From contig JALIRH010000002.1 of the NCBI GenBank assembly GCA_023055505.1, forward strand, positions 24,124,437 to 24,188,436: a stretch of DNA of 64,000 bases, written 5' to 3'. Position 1 is the first letter of the stretch; each line of letters starts with the position of its first letter. Below, one piece after another: positions 37,425-50,807 of the stretch. The position numbers were made by a program, and so were the translations under genes. This DNA comes from Callipepla californica brunnescens. Lineage: Eukaryota > Chordata > Aves > Galliformes > Odontophoridae. The notes beneath the pieces were generated by a model that was not told the DNA's origin, ran no database searches, and was given only the letters and a program-made list of their open reading frames with translations.

Positions 37425-39558
37425 GATTGTATCTTTCTATGAGGGATAGTATTTCAACCTTGGATTCTCTTTATCCTGATTGGTATCTTGCGCACAGTAC
37501 TGTGGAGTATGAGAACATTCAAGTTTAACTCATTAACACTTAAGACTCGGTCTTGGAAATACTTATGAACATCCTGAACTTTAAACAGAGATATAGTCCC
37601 ATTAGCTTCTTCCCTCTCATTAATTCAGTGGGGGAATTTACCTTTTTCAAGTTCACCATACACAGGCCCGATGTCAAAGAGCAGGATAGTTGACTGAATT
37701 GGAAGAATCACTAGGGTAAGTAACTAACTCCCACTGCTGCTGGGTTCATATGAGAATCGCTTCAGTGTTGTGTGGGGACAGCGGACCAGTATCTCAAATG
37801 AGCACAGTTTCAGTTCATTGAGCTAGAGAAGGTTAAATTATCCTTCTCCTTGGATTATGTGACCTTAAATGTAAAGAAATATGCTTCAGTAGAGAAGTCA
37901 GAGTATTTAAACAAACTATAACTAAAATGTGAAGAAATTAGTTAGTTTAAAAATATTTCTGTGTCTAGCAGGGCTCCAATAGATAATGAAGGATTTTTAT
38001 ATCTACATATTAAGTGTCAGAATTAATTATTTTTAAATAGGAGAGCTTGTTCCAATAATGACATGGAGGCACAATTTATTGTTCACATTGCCTTGAAAGC
38101 TCATGTAAAAAAGACAGCATGAATTCTTCATAGCATAACCTGAATCTAAATAAACTACTTCTGTGCAGTGTTTTAACCCAGCCAGCAGCTCATCACCACA
38201 AAGCTGTTTGCTCAGTCCCACCACAGTAGAAATAAAGGCTTCTGACATGAGAATGACCTCCAGTACTGATTGCAGCTTAAGGTCAAGAGGAGACACAAAA
38301 TTGTCATAATTTCAGATTATGTGGTCTTGCACTAGGGATTTTAGCAAGCCTCATTTTTCCAATGAGCTAGTCCTTGCCTAGTGCTCCAGATAGATCTCAT
38401 ATCCACTCTTCTGAAGGAATTGTTCCATAGATTCCCTTGGTCCATGGGAACTCCTTTTGAATATTCATTTCAGTGAACAAATTGTTGACAAAATTCTCTC
38501 ATTTGACAAGTCACATTTTAGGCAGCAAGACACAGTTACTAAAGAAATTCTGCCTATAAACTCTCATAAGAGGCACCAATACATAGCAGTGATGCTTTTT
38601 TTCTTTGAGAGCAGGGAGATAGGAAAGGAAGAAAGAGGAAAAAAAGACAATATGACACACTAAGAGAGGTGTGCTTTCTACTGGTAGTCAGAACCTTTTC
38701 TAAACCTCATGCCTACAGACCACTGTCATAATTAAACATAAGTATGCTTACATTTTCCTTCTGTATTATGCTCTGTTTTTTTGATTCACACATTACTTTC
38801 ACCAAAAGAGGTCACCAGCAAGAGCTGCCATCAGTTGTAATTTTGGCAGGCTGACAGTCAGTTTTGCCACCTCTTCCAACCCACACATCAGATTACAGCA
38901 TGATGATAGTATCATACACTGAGCTAAGCCAGGATCAGAGAATGTTCCAGAAGACAAGTCTTTAGGATATGACTCCTACCTTAACCGAGTAATTTTATAT
39001 AGAATTTTTTTTTTATAAAGAAATAGGAAATATCAGCACCCTGTCTTTTCCAGCCTATTGCTAAAGAAGTATTCCCATCTGTTTTATTTGTAAACTGATC
39101 AAGTTCTGTTATTTGGATTTAACATATAGAACTGAGTTGTAAAGGGAAAAGTAGAATATTCTTGAAGATAAAAATAACCAAGATTATTGTATTTTTCCAG
39201 AGTACTCCATACTTTAAGACCCATAACTGTCTCAGACTTGGGCTGTAGACATTATGTCTCATGTAACGTAAGAAAAGCCTTATGAATCAGCATAAGAATA
39301 GCTGTACCAAAAGAGCGAAAAGCCATCTTTTAAGTAACCTATATCCTGACAGTTATACAGTTCCAAAATCTTCTCAAGTACTTATCTTCATTATTTCTCT
39401 GGTTGCCTCACTGAATGCATAGCTTGTCATGGCTACAGTAACAGGTGTAGAGAGACATTTCCACTATGAGCATGAATTAATTCTATTTTTAAAGGCATGG
39501 TTAGTTGGCAGATGATATAACTTGAGTTTTAAAAACAAGAAAATAAGTAGATATGAAA

Positions 39559-39586
39559 AATGTATGTTTAAATATAAACATACATT
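39559..39586. repeat. Perfect inverted repeat (12-bp arms, 4-nt loop)
   Basis: AATGTATGTTTA, loop AATA, then TAAACATACATT. The arms are exact complements. The stem is short for a microRNA precursor. Confidence 0.8.
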
Positions 39587-41327
39587 AAAAACTACTAAAG
39601 TTTTCAGAATTACAGAAGACATAAATCAGCGCTTTGATTTTTGTTAATCCACAAAAACAGGGAAAATTGTCAAATCTTACACTACTCAGAGGAAAAGTTA
39701 TGATAAATGCAAGATGCAGTTTCTGACTACTACAGAGCTAAGAAAGATGTATCACTTTTAGCTGTCAAGATTCCTGAGTCATGAAATGAATCTGAAGACG
39801 GATACCTACAGAAAACATTTGCATGTTTTGTTTTGATGTGGGAAGATCTGGATAGAAATGAAACAAGGTTCTGATGTTTGTAATATGCTACACCTGATTT
39901 AATTCAAAAGTAAAAGCTTCAGGTGATGTCTATTGATCTATACATTCACACAGAGCAATAGAAACTGCTGAGAATGAAAAGCCATCCTTGGGATTCAATC
40001 TATGCCCATTAAATACACTGATAATTAAGTCTAGGCTTGCAGGACTCATGCATTTTAAAATGAGTGTTGGGTGGGGGGAAGAAGTCATGCTCCCTTTAGT
40101 ATATTCTTATGATTTAGGAAATATTACACTATTCAAACCAGTTTCAGATGGAAAAGGTTCATGCCAGCTGTTTTGGGAGTGATTACATTTCAAGTGAATA
40201 TACAGACCTAAGCTTCTAAGACACCTGCTATGTTTCATGAAGAATAATCTCCTGAATAAAGTTTAAATACAAAACCCAGTCTGTGAATGTCTTGCTTCAT
40301 GTTTGCTTTTTGATTTAAAAAAATCCTTGAAAGAATGTTACCCAAAGTTCAGGAAATCTATACATACACCATTTTTTAAATAGGAAACAACAGGAAGTGA
40401 GAACATTATTGATAAAATTAGAATATACTGCACCTGTATGTAGAGAAAACCTGAGGCAGATTCGAAATTTTAGTATCCTTTAAGGTTTGTCATAAATGCA
40501 GCATATAGTAAGAAGTAGTTGAAGGCAACATGGCTCAGCTATCCAGATGCACGCTGTCTGATTTGCTGTCGTACTCTTAATCTTCTTGCTTAACAGAGCA
40601 TTATGATATTCAATTAAGTGAATTGCTTTTAGCACATTCAGAGCCTGATAAAAATAACTAAATACTGATAGTACATGGGAGAGAAATGAAATAAAACAGA
40701 TTAATTGCTTTACTAGGGTCAGGAGGTGAACTTGTACCTGCATTGGTATCAAAACGTTATATTTGCAACGGTCTACTTATAGCATCACGTTAAGGGGTTG
40801 CAAACATCTATTTTTTTTAGTCACAGACCAACTCAATAACACATTCATTGACTATGGATGTCAACAGTTATTAACAAATTCCCAAGGGCACTCTCCTTTT
40901 AATGTCTGTTACATTCTTTTCATTCTTTTTGTATATCCTTTTATTATAAATTAAAACCAGCAAAAAAATTATTTAAAAACAAACAAACAACCCCCTCCCC
41001 ACATGTAGCTTTATATTTTTTTAATCAGAAATATGCATAATTTTTAATAGATTCTTAATAGATATATGTTCTCCATTAATACATATTAATTTCATTGTGT
41101 TATGCTTTATGCTTTATGTACATCTTTATCATAGTCTAGGAACATTTTCAATAGTCAAGGAATACATTTATTTATTAGAAATATATACATAGTAATGAAA
41201 ATTCTATTTTCATAATGAGAATCCTGTTGCTCAAAATAAGGCTCAGTCTATCAGTATGTGATGATTAAAGTTTCCTACATTACCCTATTTAGTCCACTAA
41301 AATTGCACATAAACATAACATAAATAA

Positions 41328-41520
41328 TATAAAACAGTTAAAAACAGTGGACAAATACCGTGACCAGAACAGACTGTGAGAGGAATTTCTTTAAGGCATC
41401 AATCAGAACTAAACCTGATTAAGAATTTAATTGGCTTGATTACTGACAGCAAGAAAGCATATGTTACTGCCTACTCACAGTAAAAGAGTTAGAGAGGCTT
41501 TAAGACAGTTGAATGGCAAG
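41328..41520 (+). promoter_or_regulatory. CNGB3: Putative CNGB3 5' flank and 5' UTR
   Basis: A TATAAAA heptamer lies at 41328-41334, about 190 bp before the predicted start codon. Two GATTA cores (41417-41421 and 41438-41442) are 21 bp apart, and a third lies at 41263-41267. GATTA is the reverse complement of TAATC, the core bound by the photoreceptor homeodomain factors CRX/OTX2. Such short motifs are common in AT-rich DNA, so this is suggestive only. The segment also holds an in-frame upstream ATG at 41461 and an out-of-frame ATG at 41513. No CpG island is present, which suits a tissue-restricted promoter. Confidence 0.3.
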
Positions 41521-41628
41521 ATGTTTAAAAGACTAAAAGGAGTGTTTTCTAGGGCAAAATTATCACCTGAGCAAGCAGACAGTGAAAATGAAGGTATTCC
41601 TCCACCATCCAAGCCATCTACAGACCAG
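41521..41628 (+). CDS. CNGB3: CNGB3 coding exon 1 (cone CNG channel beta-3 subunit, N-terminus)
   Basis: The exon encodes 36 residues, starting MFKRLKGVFSRAK and ending PPPSKPSTDQ, and stops at a CAG|GTATAG donor in phase 0. In vertebrates CNGB3 pairs with CNGA3 to form the cGMP-gated cation channel of cone outer segments, which converts the fall in cGMP after light into a membrane-potential change. The known family start is MFK followed by L and a basic cluster, and the first exon ends in phase 0; both match. The start at 41521 was chosen because it gives the family's MFK start and has A at -3. An in-frame ATG at 41461 would add 20 residues but has C at -3. The exon is shorter than I recall for the human one (36 versus about 43 codons), as expected for a fast-evolving disordered tail. 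The channel domains lie beyond the window, so identity is probable and not proven. Confidence 0.68.
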
Positions 41629-44595
41629 GTATAGTCCATTGTTTATAGATTCAATAATATAATATTTTATTTGGGTAGTATTTATATTTAAATTAGATTA
41701 GTTTTTCAAACAAATCTACTGCAGAGTATATCAATCGTTATATAGCAAAATCAAATACATTCTTTTATTTCTCTCTTCCTTCCCACCTCTTCTTTATGAA
41801 GATAGATTTCCTCCTTTTGCAAATCACTTGCCAAATAGGACTAACCTAGCATTACAAACAGGGTATTTGAAGTATTGTTATGGCCACTTATGTTGTGCTG
41901 ATGTATTCCTCCTCGCCTTATTCCCTCCAGGCAGAAAATGTTAGTATATGTGTTCTGAATAGTGGAATGGCATACAGGTATATATCACCCTGCTTTTTAA
42001 TCGTTGCGTGAAAGATAAAGTAATTTAGTAACCTTTGGCTTGCTTTTACTAATATAATTCAATTTGAAAAATACAGCAAGTGATTTCAGTCTACACTCCA
42101 CATTTTTTAGCAGTTCTTTGCTGTATAAATTAACTCATACTTTTCATATCAGCAAATTCAATATTAAAAAAAAAGGCAGAAAATACTCTTTCTTTGTTAT
42201 CTTTGAAATATTTTATATTTTTGAATCTTCTCCCAGAGAAAATCTTTTGAGTGTTTTGGTCTTTTTATTTATTTTATTTTATTATATTTTATATTTTATA
42301 TTTCTCTTATCTTGATATAATCACAACTTCCCAAGCAAAATGCTGTCAATTTAGAGCTTAACTAAATAGTGAGGATTGTGAAAACTGTTATTTAGTATCA
42401 GCCTGAGCTATTAATCTGAATTCAGGCTTAACAAAATTATTAGAAGGTTATATTTAATTAAGTGCCCTATTAACATGTTCACAGTAGTCTAGCATATACC
42501 AAGACTGACTTAAATTCTGGGAATCTAGTTTTACATGTACATAATTTCCATAAACCTTACCTAAGAGAAAGAAATATTGATAAGATTGAGTAATTACTTA
42601 GAATTTGTATTTTTCTGAAGCTCATACTTTTGTAAAGCTTCAATAAGAGATTTAGTTTAATCCAACTGCAACTCAAATTCCATTTCTGATGGAATTTTTT
42701 GAGCAGGCAAGCTCAACATAAGGCACTATCAACATAAAATGTCATTAGTCACTGGATCATGGAATGGTTTGGGTTGGAAGAGGTCTCAAAGATCATCTAC
42801 TTCCAAATTCCCTTCCAGTACATCATGTTGCGCAGGGCCCCGACCAACCTTGTCGTGAACACTTCTATGGATTGGATGTCCACAGCTTCTCTGGGCAGCC
42901 TGTGCCAGTGCCTCACCACTTTCACCATGAAGAATTTCTTCTTAGTATCTAACAAAAATCTATCCTCCTTTAGTTCAAAGCATTTATTCACTGTGATTTT
43001 CAGTTCTTTGCTCACAAAAGAACTTCTCACCTGTGAATATAGAGCAAACCAGATTTAAGGGGCTGTGTAAGACATTTGGAGTTCACAGGAAACTAAAGCA
43101 AGTTATCTTATGAAAAGAAGCTATGTAACAGTGAAGTCAAGTCTGTGAAATTCCAAAGAATTTAAAACAAGGGGAACATAGAATTGGTGAAATTCACCAG
43201 AATTAGGTGAATAATTTCCACTATTTTATAATTTTAGTGAAAAAAATCCTTTTTGTTATATTTTTTTAGCATTGTCCAATTATTTAGGAATATAATCATG
43301 AGCACTGCACATAGTGAAGGGACAAAAGTATCAGGAAAAATGGTACAGAATTGTGCTAAATTAGGTAAATGTTTCTGATGGAAAATGAAGTAGTCCTAAT
43401 ACTTCAAATGTATTTCATTTCAAAATTTCTAAGGGCTGCAGGGAGAATTCCAAAGGTGACAGTGACTCGGGTATGAAAGTCCTAGAAAGTGTAAGTTCTC
43501 ACACATGGGGAAAAAAAACAAGTGCTTGCAATTCTAGAAGGTTATTCCACATTCTGCTTCTTTACAATGCATTGTACATTACTCACTGAAAGAAAAAGTG
43601 CTTGAATAGCATTTGGGCTGCTATGAGTATCGTTCTTCATTCACATCAACTGCTTTTGTGTCAATAAAACATTTTCTTGAAAGAAGAAAAATCCTGAATT
43701 TAATAGCTGAACACTGTTGTAGGAAAGAAATATATATTTAGATTTCCCTAAAGATATATATTACTCTTCTTACCAGAATGATTCTATATATCAGTGCAAT
43801 AGTCAGATGATACTATTAAAATGATACTGCTAAAATACAGACAGACAAGTGAATGAGATAAGGATTAAAATATCTCTTTGTGAAAATACATCCTCTATAG
43901 AGAAAAGGAGACAGGTACATAATATCTAGTAACTGCAGAGCATTACACTCACATTGATATTTTAATTTTGTACATAAATGCATTGCTTTGGGAAGAGAAG
44001 AAAGTGCAGGAAGTCTTGAAATCTCTTGAAGTCAAATAATTTTCCAAGTTCTTATAGTACACAGTATCTTTAGTTTTACTATTATGAACAGAAGGCATAT
44101 ACATTTGGTCTGGGATAGGAAATGCTCACAGGGTTGACTAGCACTGTGCTATGATATACTGTGTACTGTGAACAGACAAAAATCCCTGTGCACTTCTCAT
44201 TCCCACCCCTCAGACCAATGTCAACACTAATTAAAAGCAAGGTACATGGCATGTTTTAATTCAAGGATGCAAACTGACTTCTGAGTGGCAGTACTGAACC
44301 AGCCAGCCTTGACAACATTGAAGAGGCTCAGGGACCAGCTAGCAGTAGAATTCCAGACTATATAACAAAGGTTATGCAGCATATGTGAAGGCATCAATTT
44401 TTGGTTTCAGTATCCTTGTCCTTTTGTGAATCCAGCTGGAAATTTTGGTCCAAGGACAGACACAGCACATAGGAAAACAGCTTAGTTGGTGTCATCTTGG
44501 TTAGCCAAATTCCTAGCAAATGCTGCAGACTTTAAACCATACTTCTCATACCCAGTGATGAACATCTAGTTTCTAATTCTGTTCATTTTCTTAAG
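41629..44595 (+). other. CNGB3: CNGB3 intron 1
   Basis: A 2,967-bp intron with GT at 41629-41630 and AG at 44594-44595. Apart from an antisense CR1 at 42756-43022, I see only AT-rich sequence with no further exon-like block. Confidence 0.6.
42756..43022 (-). mobile_element. CR1 LINE 3'-end fragment, antisense, in CNGB3 intron 1
   Basis: It begins with the 3' tail ('atcatggaatggtttgggttgg') and runs back into the RT C-terminus. The minus-strand frame at 42797-43030 contains the diagnostic KKFFMVKVVRHWHRLPREAVD-type block (residues about 31-51), and no stop interrupts this part. The element is truncated at its 5' end. Confidence 0.9.
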
Positions 44596-44671
44596 GATGA
44601 AAAAACAAAAAAAGATGACTCACAGAAAACTGAGGCCAATAAGAAGGCAGAACCTTTACCAAAGGAACAAG
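44596..44671 (+). CDS. CNGB3: CNGB3 coding exon 2
   Basis: A 76-nt exon between a 'cattttcttaag' acceptor and a strong AAG|GTCAGT donor. It reads in frame from exon 1: DEKTKKDDSQKTEANKKAEP then LPKEQ, and ends in phase 1 with a single G. The product is highly charged and has no predicted fold, as in other CNG beta-subunit N-termini. The phase-1 boundary agrees with my recollection of the mammalian gene. An open frame one base off (starting at 44597) is a shadow and runs on past the donor. Confidence 0.68.
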
Positions 44672-47600
44672 GTCAGTAAACCATATATGAGTATTCCAAT
44701 ATTATCTGGACAAAATATATGTAAATTATATAAAACTGTAAACAAAATTGTTCCTCTTAAAAGTGCTGAGGAGCTGGCCTTATTTTTCATTAAAAAAAAA
44801 TGAAACAAACAAACAAAAGAAACATAAAAATTCAATGCTGTTAAAGATGATTTGTCATCACAACATTTCCAGACCTGGATCAAAGAGCTCAGGGCAGTAA
44901 TACAGGGTAATTATTTCCCTGAAGAGTTGGTTGCTAGGAACTGTGACAGCTGGCCATGGCTATTTTGCTCCTCCATATACCTATTTATTTATTCATTTTA
45001 ATAGACATAACTTATATCAGAGTAGCATAGCTCTGAAATAAAGAAATAAAAACAAAAATAAAACAAAACAAAAAACACCCAGAATGAGTACTGCAACAAC
45101 TACCAAAATAAGGTGTACGGATGGGTAAAGCAATAACCACCTGTTGACCATGACCCCCACGTACACATCTTTTTCCATTATCTGGTAACAAAGGAAAATG
45201 TAGAGTCTGTTTTTTTTATTACCTCATCCTTCTTCTGTGCAAGGACAATTCAGGTTCCTTTCAGTGAACCTTCTACTTTCTTTCCCCAAATTATCTTTCT
45301 TATAGAAGAACGCTGCAAGAAGATCACAAGGAAACATGTGTGATCCATTCTTGCGCTTTGTATAATTGTAACTTGTATCACAATTCCTTTCCTAATATAA
45401 TGAAACTTTAAAGAATTCAATTCCATTGAATTTAATTATCTTACAGTAAAATGACTGCAGTACTAAATCAATGATTAAAAAAAATCTGACATGAATTAAC
45501 TTCAGCTGTAAGCCAACCACTGTAAAATCGAGTCAGAAGTTATGTGTTATTTTAGCTGCATTAAGTCACAGATGCTTCCTCATGGAAGAATGAAATATGG
45601 TTATAGAAACTTCTGCTTCAATCCAAAATCTAATCTTGTTTTATAATGTTAATAAAACTCACAAATCCATATTTCAAGGTACCAATTACTACTTCTCTTT
45701 TTCCCTTCTAAAATGAAAAATATGAGAAGTGGTGGCATAGAAACTGCTACCTCACTAATTCATGTGGGGCAGGGTAACAGCACAGTTAGCAGTGCGGATA
45801 CTTGCCTGCTTGTTTTTAAAATCCACAGCTCTTTGGAAGTGTCAAAGCCCTGTTTTCAAACAACCAGAAAAGAGCTTCCCCTTTGCATTTGTGTAGTAGC
45901 AAGTCAAATAGGCAGTGAATGTCTAATCCAAAGCACTTGCACAAGCATCACTCTGAATAAGGAACTCCAGTATCTCAGGAAAGAAAAGTGGGGCAAGTTT
46001 GAAGCAGTTCATGCCAAGGCTGCTGCAATAAATAAGGTCTCCTGCAATACTTGGTGAACTTTGTAACAAGTCTAAAATCCCATAGTCAGCTGCTCTAAGA
46101 AAATAAATAATATCTGTAGAGAAGCAAATGACAAGAGACTAGACACAGCATTTTGTGATGTATGTATGTATTTGGAAAGAATTTTCGGAAGTACAGCCAA
46201 AGCTCAGCCAAAACCAGTTAAAAGAGACCAGTTAAGATGATAAATTAAAACTAGAGAGAAAAAAGGTTTTATGAGGTCTCTAAGTAGTTTCTCTGATATA
46301 GTCAGTGTAAAACAAGTTAGTACAACCACTCATCACAAGCTCTTTATGCAGCTTCACAATCCTCAAGTAGAAACCAACGTCCTGAGGAGACCTTGTCCTC
46401 ACCCACTTCTTCTCACATGGCTAAAAGCAGCCACCACCTTCCCCCTTCCTCCTAGCACTTCACAAGGCAGCGTGATGTCCCCTGCATAGATGAGAACTCA
46501 GGAGGCACAGTCGGTTAAAACTTGGCCATCTAACATCTCTCATCAGCACGTTGTACTTTTGGCTTCATTGCTGGCTACACATTGCCTTCTCTCCACCTCC
46601 ACAGTTCCCTGCTCTCACTAATTACTTTGTGATAGCTCCTGTGTAATTAGCTCATTCTGTAATCCACTGTGCTAAGTAGATTTATTTCATAACAGATTCA
46701 TTTTTAAATTTTTTCCCTGAATTACTTTATGTACTTAACAAACTATGATTCACCTAGTTAGAGGTTATCTGTGATATTGAATCCAAGTGCTGTAATTTCT
46801 TTGAGTACTTACCACCTTCTGTAACAGACTGGCTATACAAATGCTTCACTTGTTTACACACTGTTTTTCAATATCTCTGCTGATTGTTACACTATTTAGA
46901 AAGTTCTGTCCAGTCTGCACCTGCTAGATCGTGTTTTATCACTCTCTGTAGCCCTGCTAACAATGGTGTTACTCTTCCCTGTCCATCCTTTTTCTTTCCC
47001 TTTCTCTAAGCACTTCTTAGCACCAGACATAAATTTCTTCTGAAGTCTGTTCTTTCTTTTACCTTCTCACTTTTCCCTCCCTAGAAACAATCCTACTCAT
47101 TTCCAATATCCCGTTTTTCAGTCTTCCTACCTCTACTAAAATAGCAGGTCTCTCAAAGATTTGGTCCAGATTCACAGACATTTATGAAGCTTTCACTAAA
47201 GCCCAAATTGTCATCTCTTTGTTCTTGATAGAACCTGAGTGAGAAAGCCAGTTTAAAGCTATCATAGATATTTCTATATGTGACATAATTGTACATCACA
47301 CATCTGGATTATAAAGTAGACATAGCATCCCATTTAGGAGGCTATCATTCTCAGTGATATTTAGCCTTTTCAGAGATTAGATGCTTTGGAAAAAGCATAT
47401 AAAATTTTGTATGCCAACTTCCAAGTGAAATGCACATGTCACGCTACAGTGTAAATGGGAATTTGGTGTTTTTGACAGACTCAGAAAATCTATATTCCAA
47501 GTGAGAAGCAGAGGTAGAATCAAAAATAATTACATAAACACAAATTTAATCACCATCTCTGAATGCCTAGCACCTCTAAGTCAGGACAGCTCCAGAGGAA

Positions 47601-49401
47601 CTTTAATCAACTCCAGATTCTCTCCCAAAGTGTACACTTAGATGCTCAATGAACATTCACTTTTCCACAAAATATTTGCCTAAACAAATTAAAAAAAAAA
47701 AAAGCAGAAGATGCTGATAGCTGCCACCTTTTGTATGCTAGCCTGCTGTTGTGGACACTATTTCATAGTAAAGCAGTTTAAATCTAAATTTCTCATGTCC
47801 CAGTGCCCTAACTTCCCACGTAAAATCTGGCCTAGAGAGATGGAGGAGGAAATTTTGCAACCTTCCTAATTGCTGGGCCACTCTGCAGAAATGAACTCAA
47901 AACCTGTGAAGACTGTGAAGAAATTAGAACACAGAGCCTGGATCTAACCTAGCAGTTAATTAAAACACTAACCTAACCTTGTAGGAGGGAAGAAGAACTT
48001 GGATTTCAGCAAATATTTGTATTAAAACACTGTTCGATTTCATTTTATTTATTTATTTATTGAAGGAGCTAAAATCTTCTTCTGGCCTGTTATGAATGTG
48101 GCTCTTAAGCCACTTTACAAAACCAGCCCCCTAGATAAATATCCATAATATAAATGGATAAAATCCATAAAAATCCAGGGGATTTCAAAAAACACAGATT
48201 ACATATAATATTTTGGTATAATGTGCAGCAGCTCAATGAACCAAACCTGTCAGTGTAGACACTTTCATGCAATAATCTCATTCCTTGTCTTCTGATCCTT
48301 TATACTCTTCACTGGCACTCAGGCAGCAGACAGCTATTATTCTGATAGAATGTATTTTTTCAAGATTATCCAGAACTTGAATATGTTTAATCAGCTTGCT
48401 TCCACTCCTGCTGACGTGAAGTTTTTTAATGCCTTTCAGATATCCATATTTCGTGTGAATGACAGGGCTAAAAGCTGAGAAAACAAACTCAGCTTCTTTA
48501 AATGATCCTTCTTTTTGTTATTAACATGGAAAATGAGCTTTTATAATACTATAGTTAGCCACTGAAGATGAGATTTGTATTAAAAGTTAATGTGAACCTT
48601 CTTATTGTTTTGCTTAAAATCCACTGGTTTCTGAAACATTTTGTCATGCACATAGCATTTGTTTCAAGTTTTACTTGGAAAACCACAAGGCTGCGTATAT
48701 TGTAATGTTAGAAATGAATTTTATCTCCTTCTTCCATAGGTTTCCTTCATATTTAAGTTTCTAGGCATTTTCACTACCCCATTGACAGGTTTTTCAAGTA
48801 TTTATGGACGCAGATCCAATTTTGGGAGTCAAGGACAACCAGACAAATTACTATGGCAAAAGTAACCCAGAAAGTCTGTAGATCAGTTCTTCTGTTTCCC
48901 ACTCTACAACTTCAAATGCAAAGTCCTTCTTAATGACTGCTATTTAGAAGAACCTTCTCTAACATATGATAACATTTAATAGCCTTTTTTTAGACTTTTA
49001 ACCATAGTAACAGTTTTCAAAAGAGGAAAGGACAAAAATTACAGATTTTAAGTGCCCAGAATTATGTTTCTAAGGAATATGTCACTAAGATAGTGAAAAA
49101 GCAGATTGCTCTACCATTAGCCATGATGGTTCCTGTTAGTAGCCTCTTTATGCAGTGTTTCAAAGTATTTTCATGTATTATTAAAATTCCCAGTATTCTT
49201 GCTTGTTTATTAAATAGTTTTACCACATGAGTACAGATTCCAAACCACATAAGGTTTTCAAGCAGACATTAAATCTAGATATTCAAAGAATAAAGATAGA
49301 TTTTCAGACTTTTCCCGTTACTGACAGTGTTAAATGTTCTTTAAACAAAGATTGCCAACATTAAGCCTCATAATAAACATCAGAATGTGCATTAATTTAA
49401 T

Positions 49402-49426
49402 AATTGTATTATGTAATAATACAATT
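49402..49426. repeat. AT-rich inverted repeat (10-bp arms, 5-nt loop)
   Basis: AATTGTATTA, loop TGTAA, TAATACAATT. The pairing can extend further with one bulge. Confidence 0.65.
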
Positions 49427-50807
49427 TATTATAGCATGAAAACTAAAATTGTGCGTTAATGTAGTATATTATGAATATCACTATATTTTAAGATATCCAC
49501 ATTTTTGTTAAAGTCTCCAAAGTTTAGTCATATAAAACTGTATGTGACAATATATTTAATTAATATAAAGTTGCCTTCTTTCCAATCCTTCAGCCTCCTG
49601 CTGCTGTTTGAATAGACAGAGCAGGGCTCAAATAGGAGACAATAGCATGCTTGTTCAAGCAGTCTGCTCAGCTCCTCTGTTCCCACAGTGGATATGGGAA
49701 GGAATCAGAGGAAAAATAGTCCTAGGAATCCTGGGGAGGTTTTCATTGCCCTTTACAAGTCTGGGACCTTAGAAGAACTGTAATAATGGGACTGAGAAGT
49801 AGAAAAAATGACGAATTAGCATGCAGTGATTGACTATGCAGTTCTGTATACTAAATATTTACTGTTTTAGGAAATAAATTTGTATTTATGCTCTGCTGTT
49901 TGAAGGATCATTATAACCCTCATGGCCACAAGTTAACATATATCCATGGGGTTTTAGAGTCCTTTGTTCTCATTGCTTATTGTCTGAAGAGATGTCTGCA
50001 GCACTTTCTTGGGGCTTGGTTCGTGACAGATTTTTGATTACACAAATACTTACTTACGCTCAAGATATAATGATCTAGAATAATCAAAAATGATTATAGT
50101 GAGAGTGATGACTCTGCAGCACTGTGTGTTGGCACTAGCAGATCTCCCGATGCCCTTGTGGAAAAAGACATGCATGTAGGTTTGGAAGTAAAAATCAAAT
50201 GATTATGGAAAGACTGTAAAGACACTCTATCCAAAACAGTGATGTGAAAACTGGAGATAAAAGCTGCTTTATGAAAACATGAACAAGGGATCTATACAGC
50301 ATCAAAATAAGCTGGGTATGCTCCCACAATATGCAGACAATTTTTGCTACGTTTATCCAATCCTGCAATACTGTTCCAATGTCATTTAACTGGGGGAATT
50401 AAAAGTAGGGAACAAGAATAAACAATGGAGATTCTAACAGTATCAGTTTTTTGGCTGGAACCATCTTCAACCTGACTAAGCTGACACATGGGGAAAAGAT
50501 TGATATCTTACCATTATCCCTTTTCTAAGACTATTTTGCTTTGTTTAGGTCCCCTGGAAGAAAAAGTATCTGTGGAAAATTGGAAAAATCTAAAAGAGTA
50601 CGAGAGGGAAATTTATAAGCTGCCTCTTTTTCTTATCTCAGGCAGATCACTGATCTGATGAGGTTTCAATGGACCTCTCACTCTAACCAACTACCATTTT
50701 ATCAGATTCCTTTGGACACTGTTTTGCCTGAAAGTTAAATTTCCACAGCTGGAGCTTTTCCTTTACATCTTAAAATAGCAATACATGTCCCCAGCTCAGT
50801 TTTAAAT

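Larger units (their letters stand above)
35666..41327. other. AT-rich DNA upstream of CNGB3, no gene recognised
   Basis: No exon or repeat family was recognised. It contains A-runs near 37330 and at 37409-37424 and a 28-bp hairpin at 39559-39586. The minus-strand 87-codon frame at 38033-38296 is unrecognised. I did not find exons of another gene between here and the left end of the window. Confidence 0.5.

Noticed and set aside
38033..38296. 87-codon minus-strand frame with fairly protein-like composition
   Set aside because: I recognise no family and see no promoter or splice signals that would support it.
45713..46057. 114-codon + strand frame in CNGB3 intron 2
   Set aside because: It has no recognisable domain, convincing splice context or repeat origin, and its length is within chance expectation for 64 kb.
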